Assembly: GCF_958298935.1 (NCBI RefSeq)
Contig: NC_084941.1
Span: 13,180,001 to 13,244,000, forward strand
Length of the DNA stretch: 64,000 nt
From: Phragmites australis
Taxonomy: Eukaryota > Streptophyta > Magnoliopsida > Poales > Poaceae
Reading direction: 5' to 3'
Shown: piece by piece, positions 11,626 through 22,625 of the stretch
Layout of the letters: the number at the start of each line of letters is the position of its first letter
Position numbering within the stretch: position 1 is the first letter of the stretch
The notes under the pieces: generated by a model
What the model saw: only the letters and a program-made list of their open reading frames with translations
Database searches by the model: none
What the model was told of the DNA's origin: nothing
Translations under genes and position numbers: made by a program

Positions 11626-12259
11626 CACAACTACAGAAAACCTTTATATTGTTGGCTCTAAAACCACTTTTATTGTCAGTTTTAGAGCCAGCAGCAGGTA
11701 ACGAGTAGTGATAGTTGTGAACTATCACTATCGGTTTGGTGGACCGACAATGAAGGGTATTATCACTGCTGGTTCAAGAATTCAGCCAGCAGTGATACCC
11801 AAGGTATCACCACCGGCTAAATCCTTCAGCCGGTAATGATAAACTTGAAATCACTGCAGGCTGAAGGATTCAGCCGATAGTGTTTTGCCTCTCCTCCCTC
11901 CCCTCCTCCCTCTCTCTGTCCTCTCTATACTCCCTCTCACTCCCCGATCTCTCCATCTCTCTCTCAATGCATGTATACAATGATACATATATTTAATGTA
12001 AATCAATAATAAAAATACCTTCATTGATATATAGTAATGAACACATATTTCAAGTTATAGGCATCGACAAACACACATATATACATAATAGTTCTTACAG
12101 GTCACCCCCTGAAAAGTCAGTCGATTTCAGCCAGTCCAGTATCCCTCTACCTCTAGCTCTCCCGCGATGAGGACCGCATCTCCGCACTATCGACTGTTGG
12201 CGTGTGTATGTCCAGGGACGTCGGGGCCCGATGATGGTGGAGCGGAGGACCCGACCACG

Positions 12260-15200
12260 CCTGATAGACCTCACTGTCGCCTAAGCTCCAGGCTCGCTAA
12301 CGTGTCAAAGACATTGAAGTCTAACGCCTGAACGCCTCTACGATTTGAGCCTTCAGCCTCCTCCGCAGCACATTGACAGGCCACCCTCTCATCCTCCTCC
12401 ACCTGGGCACGCTTACGGGATATAGCTTCTTGCTCCTCCGCAGCGCACAGCTAAAGGGCCAGCCTCTCATCCTCCTCCTGGGCACGCTTCATGGCCGCTA
12501 CTTCTTGCTCCTCCTTCGCATCATTTTTGGAAGGTCATCTTGTCGATACCAACTTCGCATCATACATAGTAATTCATATCATTCATTAATAAATAGTAAT
12601 TAATGACATACATTAATATCGTGTCATTTGGCAAAATATAATACGTTGTCAAGCCCCTTGGTAGCCTCCTCCTTGTCGCATACTCTCTACTAGAAGGAAT
12701 GGTGTCATCTGAAGATTTGTCACGTGTGGACGGCATGATCAGTTTATGAAACTCGCCGTTTGGGTTGATAATATGTTCCAAGAAGAACCCATCGATCTGT
12801 TCTTGAAAGGCATGTATTTCTGCAGGTTGTAACGCATTTGTTCGTAGTTTCGAGCGCTGCGTTTGAAGAATCGAAAGAATTAATTCTTGAACATGTATAG
12901 AAATTGAAAAGAAGGTATCGATATGTTATTTCATACCTCAAGATCATTGAACCTAACAGCATCTCCGTCTGGGCTGAATGCGTGCATGTTAGTAACAACA
13001 TAAAACACGTAGAGATTGTTGCCAGTTGGCTGCCTCATACACATTACGAGGAAAGGATTCGTCAATGGAATGAATTGAACATTTTTATTCAGTAGAAAAT
13101 GCAAGACATGAATATTCCTTACATACCGAAAAGTTGGTTTTTACATCATATTGCTTCCTGAATGGAAAGTAGATGATATTCTTTTTTTCGTATCTTGTGT
13201 ACGCCCTATACGTGAATATGAATACCAATTAAACTTAGATGCAATCATCGAGAAGATTAAATGATCGAGTTAACCTGTTTAGCATGTCGATGAGATGTTG
13301 GTAAGTCGTCTGATCTCCCTTTTGTGAGTCCAAGACAATGATCTTGCTCAAGTCTGGGTGGATGACAAGGAGGATTCAATGAAAACTGCAGAATATGTCA
13401 CCATAGCAAATTAGTACCAGAATCAAGTTGCCCATAAAATGAGGAAGCCCTGACGTGCAAACACGTACTTATAACTGTAGGGTAAGAGTATAAATTTCTT
13501 GTATTGGTGGTGAAGCAGACACTTCAATACATAGTTCTCGGTAAAGTCTAGATTCTCCCTTATAAGTTTTTGGTTCACAAGCCCAGGATCGATGAATCCT
13601 ACTTGCTTATCTAAGTCTTGTCTGCATGCTTGGATCTCCATTCTGCAAAAGAGAGAAGTTAGCTATGCAATTTCAAGGTACAAGATCATATAACGTGAAT
13701 TGTATTCTTAAGTCAATTATAGAGTCCACACTCTGAATATAGCCACATCGAGGGCATCTTCCTTATACAGTTCATACAAGTCCTTGAAATACACCCAGAA
13801 GGAGCCATCCACGTTGAGGAAATAATCATCTATATATCTTACGGGGAACGCCTGAAAACCCTGTCTGGAATGCTCCAAGTACCACTGATGTAATCGGTGC
13901 ATTTGAGTTGTAAGGTTTCTTTCTATATCTAGTTTGACCAAAGGTTTGGTCAACTCAAACGGCCATGTCATCCAACTTTTGGATATCCGCTTCCACAGTA
14001 AGCTATACTAGTTCCTCTGCTGTTATTCTTGATTCAGTCAGGAAGTCAGCAATGTTTGGAGCATCCTTAATGATTAGGCCTGACTTGCTCTTAGCATACT
14101 TCATGCTGATACGTTCATAGTCAATCAGCAGCTTTCTTAAAGCAGCCCTCGTCTGTTTAACTTTGCCATTTTCGTGAAAAAATTCATGGCATCTTCAGGC
14201 ACAACATGCTTGGGTGGAGGTGGTGGAGGATGGAAATGAGACATGACACTTGCATCCACAATCTTTTTTGTTTCCTCAGCAATGAGTGAATAGACATCCT
14301 TGGGTTCTACCAACTTGTTAGATGCCACCAACTTCTTAGATGATGTCGTCTGCTTGGATGCTGTGGAACCTGATCATATTTTCTGAGCTGATGGTTGGGT
14401 TCTTGATGGTGCTGGCTTCTTGAGTGGTGGACTTCTTTGAGGCGATGGCTGAGGAGGTGGACTTCTTCTAGGAGATGGGTGAGGAGAGGGAGATCTAAGA
14501 GGCGACGATGGCCCAAGGTGTACTGGAGAGTAGAGGTTCTCAAGATCTTGCATCGCTTCCAGGTCTTTGGAGGTTGTAAAGGATAAGCTTCCATCAAACG
14601 AGTAAGAAGAACCCCTCCCAAGAAGGAATTGTGTCGATCGTTCGCTCCAGCCCTACAACTCAGGCGTGACAGCTCTCTCTCGCAGTTCATCTAGTTGTTG
14701 TTGTCACTGCCTTTCTTTCCTCACGTACCCACGACTACCAACTCTATGGGGGTACAGGTTCTTCAAGTTTGCTTTGTTCACCTCACTCAACATCTGTGCT
14801 TCTTTCGACAACTTGTACTCCGCAAAGGTTTGCCAATGATCTTCCAGTTGTGGCCATTTACGAAAATCTGGTGTTGTACCTTTCTACATATACATTCTAT
14901 TCAGTGTCCCCTTCCAGTTCTTAAATGAAAGGCTCATGGTCATTAGCATCTTATGCTTAACTACTTCCATATCTGTCTCTTCAGGGATGTCAAACTTCTC
15001 TAATATCTTGGGCTACAAGATGTCATTCTTGATCGAATCAGGAACCACGTGCGGATCACCTCGTTCACCAGTCCATAATCTGTAGCTGATGGGCACATGA
15101 TCCTTAACAGCAATCCCACAGACTGACTTGTGTGGCCCAGAACTCTTTCTGGTGCAGTTGGCTCCCTTGTTGGTGAGACCTTCGTGATCACAAATTGTCC

Positions 15201-15530
15201 CTTAGGCATCTTCGAGGGACCTCAGACATGATGCTGCTCCTGGGATTGGTCATTGTTGTGACCCTCCGGAGCATCAAGCATCTGCGCATAAGTGAAAAAA
15301 CTATTGGGGACCTATATGATAATATGTAGAACAGATGCATTCATCTACTTATGAATTACCTCATCGCCTCCATAGGCGTCTGTTTGGTCCAGGTTGAGGT
15401 AGTGGCTTCGGCTACCTTTTTCAATGTTTTACGACAGCACTACATCGCCTTCTAACACCTGGCCTAGATCGGCAGTTGGTGATGCCATCACTTCCTGGGA
15501 GTTCTGCATACGATGATGATGAGCGGTTGA
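12260..15530 (-). pseudogene. CACTA second gene: Ptta/En-Spm domain plus Ulp1-like protease
   Basis: This is the companion gene of grass CACTA elements. On the minus strand it opens with MASPTADLGQVLEGD (about 15512-15430) and LNLDQTDAYGGDE. PKGQFVITKVSP (near 15200) and TFAEYKLSKEAQMLSEV (about 14850-14780) follow and match the plant transposase Ptta/En-Spm domain. A Pro-rich linker spans 14530-14390. The Ulp1/C48-like protease part has YELYKEDALDVAIFRVWTL (about 13775-13717), VGFIDPGLVNQKLI (13590-13550) and LLVIHPDLSKIIVLDSQKGD (about 13375-13315). A Glu/Lys-rich coiled-coil tail lies near 12500-12350. The catalytic FHW reads FH followed by TGA. The usual active-site Cys in LCGYY is replaced by Tyr (NNLYVFYVV, near 13030). 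It is therefore not a working protease. Confidence 0.78.
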
Positions 15531-15857
15531 GTATTCTACATATAAAGAGTAGAGGAAGGAGGAAGAAAGAGATAAAGCCGATAAGGGAGGGAGGGAGGTT
15601 GTCGAAAGATTCTTTGGAGGTCGTAACATGCTCCTGCGTGGCATTTCTCCCAATTGGAGAACATTCTACTTTGCCGACCACGATGAATAACATACCATGT
15701 CATAGCAGTCTTAAATTTTAGAGAATATGCAAAAATGATATACTACAAACCACACTAACACCAAAAAATGTTACTGTGAAGAAAAGATAGTGTTCATGTT
15801 ACATTACAACACAGTGGCTCTTGCAAATGGCCTTATTAGAACTTCAGTACTGATTAA

Positions 15858-16094
15858 CTGTTCGGAGAGAAAGCATTATTCTCAAGTTAGCATTTATGTG
15901 CCAGTTCTACTAGTTCAGAGAGCAGCTTCTCTCAAGATGAGCTGGATGCCCTATCGGAGGTTGACCTCCCTATCTTTAGAGAAGCTGCTCTCTCAAGATA
16001 GGGCGTCCAGCTCATTTTGAGAGAAGCTGCTCTCTGAACTAGTAGGACTAGCATATAAATGTTGACATGAGAATAATGCTTCCTCTCTAAACAG
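15858..16094. repeat. Long perfect-like hairpin, 98-bp arms
   Basis: The left arm (15858-15955) pairs with the right arm (15997-16094), with few mismatches. Both strands translate to nearly the same peptide (LVQRAASLKMSW), which independently shows the inversion. The 41-bp loop contains a small dyad GGAGGTTGACCTCC and a further copy of the AGAGAAGCTGCTCTCTCAA motif found in the arms. It lies inside the large CACTA element, between its two genes, and could be a foldback MITE or a hairpin source of small RNAs. Confidence 0.85.
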
Positions 16095-16737
16095 GCTATG
16101 TTGAAGCATCCTCGAGCCATATCATCATCGCCACTATATATATTTGCCTATCACCATGCCACCCTCAAGACCACAATAGTAGACAAGCTAATAGCTAGTT
16201 TGCATAGTCCATAGACAAAAGAATGTATTCCTTTCTTCTCGTAGCTACAAGCTGTGTCAAGATATGGAGAATCATGATCATTAAGATAATTCCATGATGA
16301 ACAAATTTTGAATCATAGATCGTGATACATATCGGTTTAATTAGCTAGTATTGGAACAAAACAAAGTGAATTGAGAAGATGTAACTAAGCTAGTGTTAAC
16401 ATGCAAAATTATTTAGTTGCATAGTCTATACAGTAACAGTAAACAAATAACCTGCTAGATAACCGTGCCCTTAAGTTTCAGCACTAAAGATGATAAACGA
16501 CACACAGAGGTGCAGGCTATAGAGCTTTCTGCTGCATACATATAGCTTGACTATGCAGTTTTCCAAGAAAATTTGTCGACAAGCTTCACATTGTCGAGAA
16601 GTTACAGGCTTTCATCAATTTGAAATAGACTAGCAGTAGCCTTGTAAGGGGCTATGCATGCAGAAGTTGCAGGTCGAATAACATAAGAAAAATATTCGTT
16701 TGTCATTTGGTAGTAACACTATCTATAATTTTCCTGT

Positions 16738-16788
16738 ACTCCATTAGTTCAGACTTCAGAGTACTCCATTAGTTCAGACTTCAGAGAA
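16738..16788. repeat. Tandem duplication of about 25 bp
   Basis: The unit AGTACTCCATTAGTTCAGAC plus CTTCAG-like bases occurs twice head-to-tail within the CACTA intergenic region. No other feature is seen around it. Confidence 0.75.
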
Positions 16789-17084
16789 CAAAATATTCAT
16801 TAAGAATTATAACTTAAACCTTACATTTATTGATTGTTGCACTGATGAAAATGATGTTTCATGGAAAAGGAGGACATTTCCTTCATCCTCCACATCCCTC
16901 CATCTTCACAAATAGTAAGGAGAGGCCAAACTCAAATTACCAAAAATTAGCATAGAATCAAATAAATGCCGCAAAAATCATCAAAATGACATCGACCAGT
17001 GGTAGATTTTGAATGCACACAAGTGCAGCCGAATTTGATATCGCCTCACAACAAGGGAGGAAGGTGGGCGAGGGATTTACCTTT

Positions 17085-17423
17085 GCTCTATTGATCGGCG
17101 AGGCGGGCGGGCACGGACGACGGTGCCACAAGCGGGACGGGGGACGGCAGTGTAGGGGACAACGACGGTAGCCTTAGCTCTAAGACAGGGACGCTAGGGC
17201 TCCAGGGAAGGGGATGGCGGCCTCCAGGATGGGGACGGCGGGGCTCCGATGATGACAAAGTCAGGGAGGATGCGGCGGGGACGGCGATGTCGGGGAGAAT
17301 ATGGCGGGGACGGTGGTGTTGGGGAGGAGCCAGCAGTGTCGAGGAGGCGGTAGGGACAGCGGTGTCGCGGAGGGCACATGCAGGGAAAAAATTTCTAAGT
17401 GTTAGGGGGCGGGCGTCGAGCAA
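17085..17423 (-). other. GC-rich possible first exon inside the CACTA element
   Basis: A G/C-rich block in otherwise AT-rich DNA. On the minus strand a 111-codon frame rich in Pro/Ser/Arg ends at 17088. Just inside lies a donor-like GAGCAAAG followed by GTAAAT at about 17080. It could be a noncoding or coding first exon for the Ptta/Ulp1 gene downstream on the same strand, joined by a long intron. No domain is recognised and the link is inference. Confidence 0.3.
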
Positions 17424-17439
17424 TATAAGGGAGGGCTTT

Positions 17440-17605
17440 CACTGCTGGCTCAATTTGAGCACCGGCAGTGAAATGGTACTTTCACTACCGGCTCAATATG
17501 ACGACCGGCATACTTTCACTGCCGGTCCAATAAGTCCACTGGCAGTGAAAGTAGTTTCACTGTCGGCTAAATATGTCCACGGGCAGTGAAACCTCTTTCC
17601 CTGCT
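17440..17605. repeat. Internal cluster of CACTGCCGGCTC-type inverted repeats
   Basis: Six to eight alternating copies of TTTCACTGCCGGCTCAATAT and its complement lie here. The motif resembles CACTA subterminal repeats but differs in spacing and sequence from those at the ends of the host element. It may mark the end of another small element nested here, or an internal promoter repeat. No TIR or TSD was found. Confidence 0.55.
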
Positions 17606-17640
17606 GGTGGCTTGGGGTGCAAAAATTTTGTTTAAGTTTA

Positions 17641-17712
17641 GCTCACGCGCGAAGAGACTCGAACCCACGACCTGCACAAGTAAGACCGAACAAAATGCTG
17701 CGCTACTCTAGT
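17641..17712 (-). other. tRNA-like segment, minus strand
   Basis: Read on the minus strand, GTAGCGCAGCATTTTG resembles an A box, and GGTCGTGGGTTCGAGTCTC contains a near-consensus B box (GGTTCGAGTCT) about 40 bp on. The spacing and the GGTCTTA...AGGTCG context recall tRNA-Met-like sequence. Acceptor stem pairing is not convincing. It lies next to the repeat cluster at 17440-17605, the arrangement also seen near 7345 and 62662. Confidence 0.5.
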
Positions 17713-18218
17713 GATTTCGATTTAATTTGTACTATCTATACTTATTAACATTCTGTTGACCTAAAATTCTAATACATATTTATTTATTTTTGAACTTGCT
17801 ATATACCAAAATTATGTTTTGTATATACCTAAATTTCCTGGTTCAATTTTCTAATAGAGTAAATAAATAAAATAAATATGTTCATAACTATAGGTAATTC
17901 ATTAAAAATTGAAAATAAATATGCTCATAACTATAGGTAATTCATTAAAAATAAAAAAATAGTAATACATAACAATAGTGCTAGCTTGTGCTATTGCTAA
18001 TTCATTATTAAAAATCAAAAATCAATATGCTCAATAATAAAGACATCTTCCACCGTAAACTAGAAACTAAATTTTCCATAACAAAAGTGAAGTATAATTA
18101 CATCTAAAATAAATTCATATATAGTAATTAATACAATTTAGCTACTTTGTCTTAACGATTCGCCCTTCATTATGATCACGGCGTACATAGGGAGGTTCGT
18201 CGGTGTCTTCCATGGGAC

Positions 18219-19670
18219 CTAGGTCGACGTCCTCTCCGAAAGGAGGTAGCGTGTCGAATTGATTGTAGTCTTCCTCGTCAACAACATTCTCCACTCCGAC
18301 AATCCTTCTTTTTCTTGAAGAACCACATGGCGCTCCTCCTTGTTAGCCGGGTCTGAGTCCTTTACATAGAAGACTTTCATAACATCATTCGCAAGTACGA
18401 ATGGTTCTTCTCTATATCCAACAAGTTTTTGGTCTACTGTAGTCATACCATACTTGTCGATCTTCACACCCCCTAGGAGTCTGACCCACTGGCACCAAAA
18501 AAGAGGAACCTTTAACACTCCATAATCGAGATCCCAGATCTCCTTTATGAATTCGTAGTATGTTTCCCTATTTCCATTGCAGTCGTAGGCATCTATACGG
18601 ACACCGCTTTTTTGCTTGGCGCTCTTATTATCCTAAGCTCTCGTATAAAATGTATAGCCATTTATGTCAAATCCTTGGAATGTGAGGATTGTAGTTGACG
18701 GTCCATGAGCCAACACAGTCAACTGAGCACACTCTATCTACTTATACATCACTTGTCTACGTAACCAGATGCCAAAATGATATCGATGCTCTCGCGCGAT
18801 CCAAACATCGAACTTCCCTGGGTTTATGGTGCGTAGCATTTTCTGGTGTTCTTCGACATATGGGTCCACTATAATTGATTGTTGTAGAACTATGAAATGT
18901 GCTTGCGTGAATGAAACGGGGTCGTTAGTGCTGAATGAGTTTGCACCTATCGTCCCTTTCCCCTGTAGCGTCCCCTCATGGCGAGATACAGGCACACCAA
19001 TCGATTTGAGATTCATGTAGTCGACGCAGAAATCAATGACCTCCTCGGTTCCCCAGCCCTCAGCCATGCAGCCTTCCGGCCAATTTTGGTTACGAACATA
19101 TTTCTTCAGAACTCCCATGAACCTCTCGAAAGGGTACATCTGATGCAGAAACACAGGGCCAAGAATCCGTATCTCTTTCACAATGTGAACAATGAGATGC
19201 ACCATGATACCAAAAAACAATAGAGGGAACAACACCTCAAGCTGGAATAGAGTCTCGACCACGTCTTCCTGCAGCTTATCTAGCTTGGTCGGATCAATAC
19301 CCTTCTGTGATATCATGTTAAAGAATGAACATAGCTGTATGATAGGGTTTCGGACCTTCGACGACAGAATACCTCTAATTGTAATTGGAAGCATCTGTGT
19401 CATCATCACATGATAATCATGAGACTTCATTCCAGTTAATTTCAAATCTTTCATGTTTACTAGTCTCTTTATGTTGGTGGAGTAACCCGATGGAACTTTG
19501 ATTCCATGCAAGTACTTGCACATTGCAATTTTCTCCACCTTGCTCATACTGTAGCTAGCGGGACCAAGATATTTATCGCCTTCTTCCATATCTTTGGGAT
19601 GTAGATCCTGTCTAAGTTTCAAACATTTTAGGTCCTTCCGTGCTTGGAGTGTATGCTTTGTTTTGCGAGG
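18219..19670 (-). pseudogene. TNP2-like CACTA transposase, C-terminal part
   Basis: This is the C-terminal portion of the En/Spm TNP2-like transposase whose N-terminal part lies at 22626-24559. The 331-codon frame at 18738-19733 holds the DUF4218 region: VETLFQLEVLFPLLFFGIMV, HLIVHIVKEIRILGPVF, MYPFERFMGVLKKYVRN and AEGWGTEEVIDFCVDYM. The more C-terminal DUF4216-like part (KVPLFWCQWVRLLGGVKID, DPANKEERHVV) is read at about 18518-18219 in another frame, so a frameshift or intron separates them. A solo LTR sits at 19676-22620. If it and one TSD copy are skipped, the frame continues across the junction, so the insertion split a formerly continuous exon. Confidence 0.85.
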
Positions 19671-19675
19671 TATGT

Positions 19676-22620
19676 TGTAACACCTAGTTTTAAAAGAATA
19701 AAACTGGGCACAACACATGTATGCCAGGAACAAGTTTCATACATATGCTTACTTCATTAGTGTATCATCACAGTGCCAAGATTACAACCATAATTAACTA
19801 TTACAAAAGGACTTGAATGTCTAAAAGAAAACACAGCGGAACTAAAAAGAGGTCTTCATTGCTAGCGGGGCCTCCATCTTCCACAGGCGTCGACCGGGGG
19901 CACACTAGCCTAGAATAGTAGCTTCGGGTCGAAGTCATCCTCGTCGAAGGTAGTGGCTTCATTGACGACTTCTGAATAGCGGAAGAATACAAGGAAGGGG
20001 ACAACGGGTGTGAGTACACAAATGTACTCCGCAAGTGGAGGGAAACATGATATGGGGTTTAAGTCAAGGAAAGATTTAGACATGGGTTAACCGCACTAAA
20101 CAATCTTAACCTATGATTCCAACAACATGCATCCTATTTACTAAGTGAAGACACAACTATGACAAAAAGATTGACTCATAGGATTTCATCTGACTACCAA
20201 GACTCACCAGGTAATTCCATTACCTGGCTACCCAACCAACCAGACCAAACCTTGATTCCAACTAATCCTGAAGAAGTCCAAGTTCTCTCTTGACCGTGAG
20301 CACAGTTGATCAATCAGTTTATACTCTGTAGAGTTTGCACAGCTTTCCCCATAAGTCATGATTCCCGTGTTGCTTCACACTTTCGGGGTGTGAAGTCGGG
20401 GTCTCACTACAAGACCTTTACAAAGCTCCCACTAACCTGCAGGCACCCACTAAGGTTTCACCGCTTATAGACGATTCCATCGTTGCAGAGACCCCCTATT
20501 GTGCCACATAACTGTCCAAGGTGCCCACAAAACTAGAGGGGTGGCTAATTAATTGGCCAGGACATACCCATTTAGTCCTTGTGGTTGTGCGAAACTAACT
20601 TGGTTACATGTTCAAGAACCGGTCCTTAGGACCCCACACATAAACAACTGCAACCAACTATGCACTACCGGCACACTTGCATTCCCCCACCAACATCGAC
20701 AACCATTCTGTTGGGATCCCTATACCATGTTGCTACAAAATTACCCTTTCCCGATTCTTGTTCCATAATTCATTAGTCAAGATTAACATTTTTCCCAACC
20801 ATGACTGCACTAGCATACACTACCCATTTTATCTCATGGTGAAACAACGGCGACAAGGAATATTGAGTCAAAACTAATAAACACTAACATGGGATTTCAT
20901 ATTTAGGAAAGCATGCATATTGAAGGATAAAAACTATACATGCAAATCCTAAAAAAGGGACAAAATATTCAAGAACACTTGCCTTTAACGGAGTGTTGCT
21001 CAAAATCTTCGAAAGCTTGGTCTTGGAGATTGTCGAACTGCTCAGCTCCTAATCGACAAACCGGAAAAAGCACACACAAAGGAAATCCTAAGAACAGTAC
21101 ACCAAACTATGCTAAATCTAGATAAAAACCCTATAAAAAGATTCTACATGCCGCTACGAACATCTAGGTGCAAAAATCAACTAAATCAGATCTACGAGCA
21201 AAAAGTTATAAGCTTTTGAAGTTATGGGGGCTATTCTGCAAATTTTACTTGATTTACACAGAAATACCAAATTTTTTTTATACTGAAAAGGTGGATTTAT
21301 GAGGCAATAAAGCATTTACTGATTTATTTTGCTGTTGAAAATTCCATGGAACATTTCTACAGGCCCTGTGGACCACGGCCTTATGACCGGTCCATGGCTC
21401 ACGATAGACCAGGGCTCAAAGGGTTATTGGCCGGTCTAATCCGGGCCGTTGGATGATGATCGGGTGGCCGATATTAAAACAAGGCGGCGGCGGGCGGCGT
21501 GGGACGGGGAGACGATGGCCGACGGCGGTGGGCGGTGGCGGAGCTCGCCAGCGCGACGCAAAAACGCGCCTCCGGCCACGGTTTTCAATGGCGCTTGGCG
21601 CAATAGAGAGAGGAGAAGACGGGGAGTCTCACCGTGGGCTCGATGATGGCGGAGGGGCTCCGGAGATGGTTGGCGACGGAGAGGAAGGCCGGTGTCCTTG
21701 GAGCTCAGCGGGGACAGTGTCCGGCGGTGGGAAAGACTCCAAGAAGCGTCGAGATGAGTCGCACAAGGACCTACGACACCGTAGAGGCCAAAACTAAAGT
21801 CAATCAGGGTGTGGCACGACTGAATTAGGGGCGGCGGCGAGCTCTTACCAGCAACAATGGCGGCGACAGTGTGGAGCTTGAATCCGTGTGCAAACAAAGG
21901 GGAAAAATGGGTGCTTCAGGTGGGGAACAGAGCAAGGAAGGTGAGGGAGGGCATATAAACGCAAGAGAGGGAGGGGAACGACCGGAATCGAAGAAATTGG
22001 CCGGCGGCTTCAAAGAGGATAAATGCGACAGTTTGAACAAATTAGAGGGCCAAGCAAGGGGGAAAACAATCGGGCGGCCGATTGGGAAGGAGGGGATCAC
22101 GGAGGTGTGCATTGATTTGCGAGTTATGGCGCGGGAGGGCTCGGATTGAAATGACCGCAGGGATTTGGGGGGGCGTTTGGGTCGAACCGGCGAGAGGAGG
22201 GAGAAGAGGAGCCGGCTCGGGCGGGGGCGGCTCGGTGAGCTGGGAACGCCACCTCGACCTCGGGCAGGCGTGGGGAAGGCAGGGCGCGGCCCAATCGGAA
22301 GAAGGGAGGGGAGAGGAGATGGGCCGAGGGAGAGGGAAATCGGCCCGAGAACGATTTTCAAGATAGAAATTCCTTTTCCAATTTGATTTTCAACACATTT
22401 TCAAAAAGGGTTTAAATGAGCGATTTCTAGTGAGTTTTTGCAAACTTTTTCCACGCATAAAAACCTTATTGCATCTCCAACGGCATGAATGCAACAAACA
22501 TTTAACCTAGGCCAAATTAAATTTAGAAATTAATTTCCCTATTGAACAAAATTGCAACCACCCATTTAAGTTCTAGCAAAATTATAAATTATTGCAAAAG
22601 TTGAAATTTAGGGTGTTACA
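19676..22620 (-). mobile_element. Solo LTR (2,945 bp) of a Gypsy-type element inside TNP2
   Basis: The ends are TGTAACACC (19676) and GGTGTTACA (22620), flanked by the perfect 5-bp target duplication TATGT (19671-19675 and 22621-22625). The interior has no gag, pol, primer-binding site or polypurine tract, so this is a single LTR left by LTR-LTR recombination. The minus orientation is inferred from resemblance to the Tekay-like LTRs at 31565 and 40866 (shared CGCAGCGGAA and GAGTAC..A.GTACTC landmarks). The GC-rich open frames at 21436-22366 are in LTR sequence and are not genes. Confidence 0.88.
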
Positions 22621-22625
22621 TATGT

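Noticed and set aside
15790..16120. Two similar peptides on opposite strands
   Set aside because: They are the two arms of one hairpin, not two genes.
21436..22366. Long overlapping GC-rich frames on both strands
   Set aside because: They lie entirely inside the solo LTR (19676-22620), have no domain and occur on both strands at once, as expected of GC-rich noncoding DNA.
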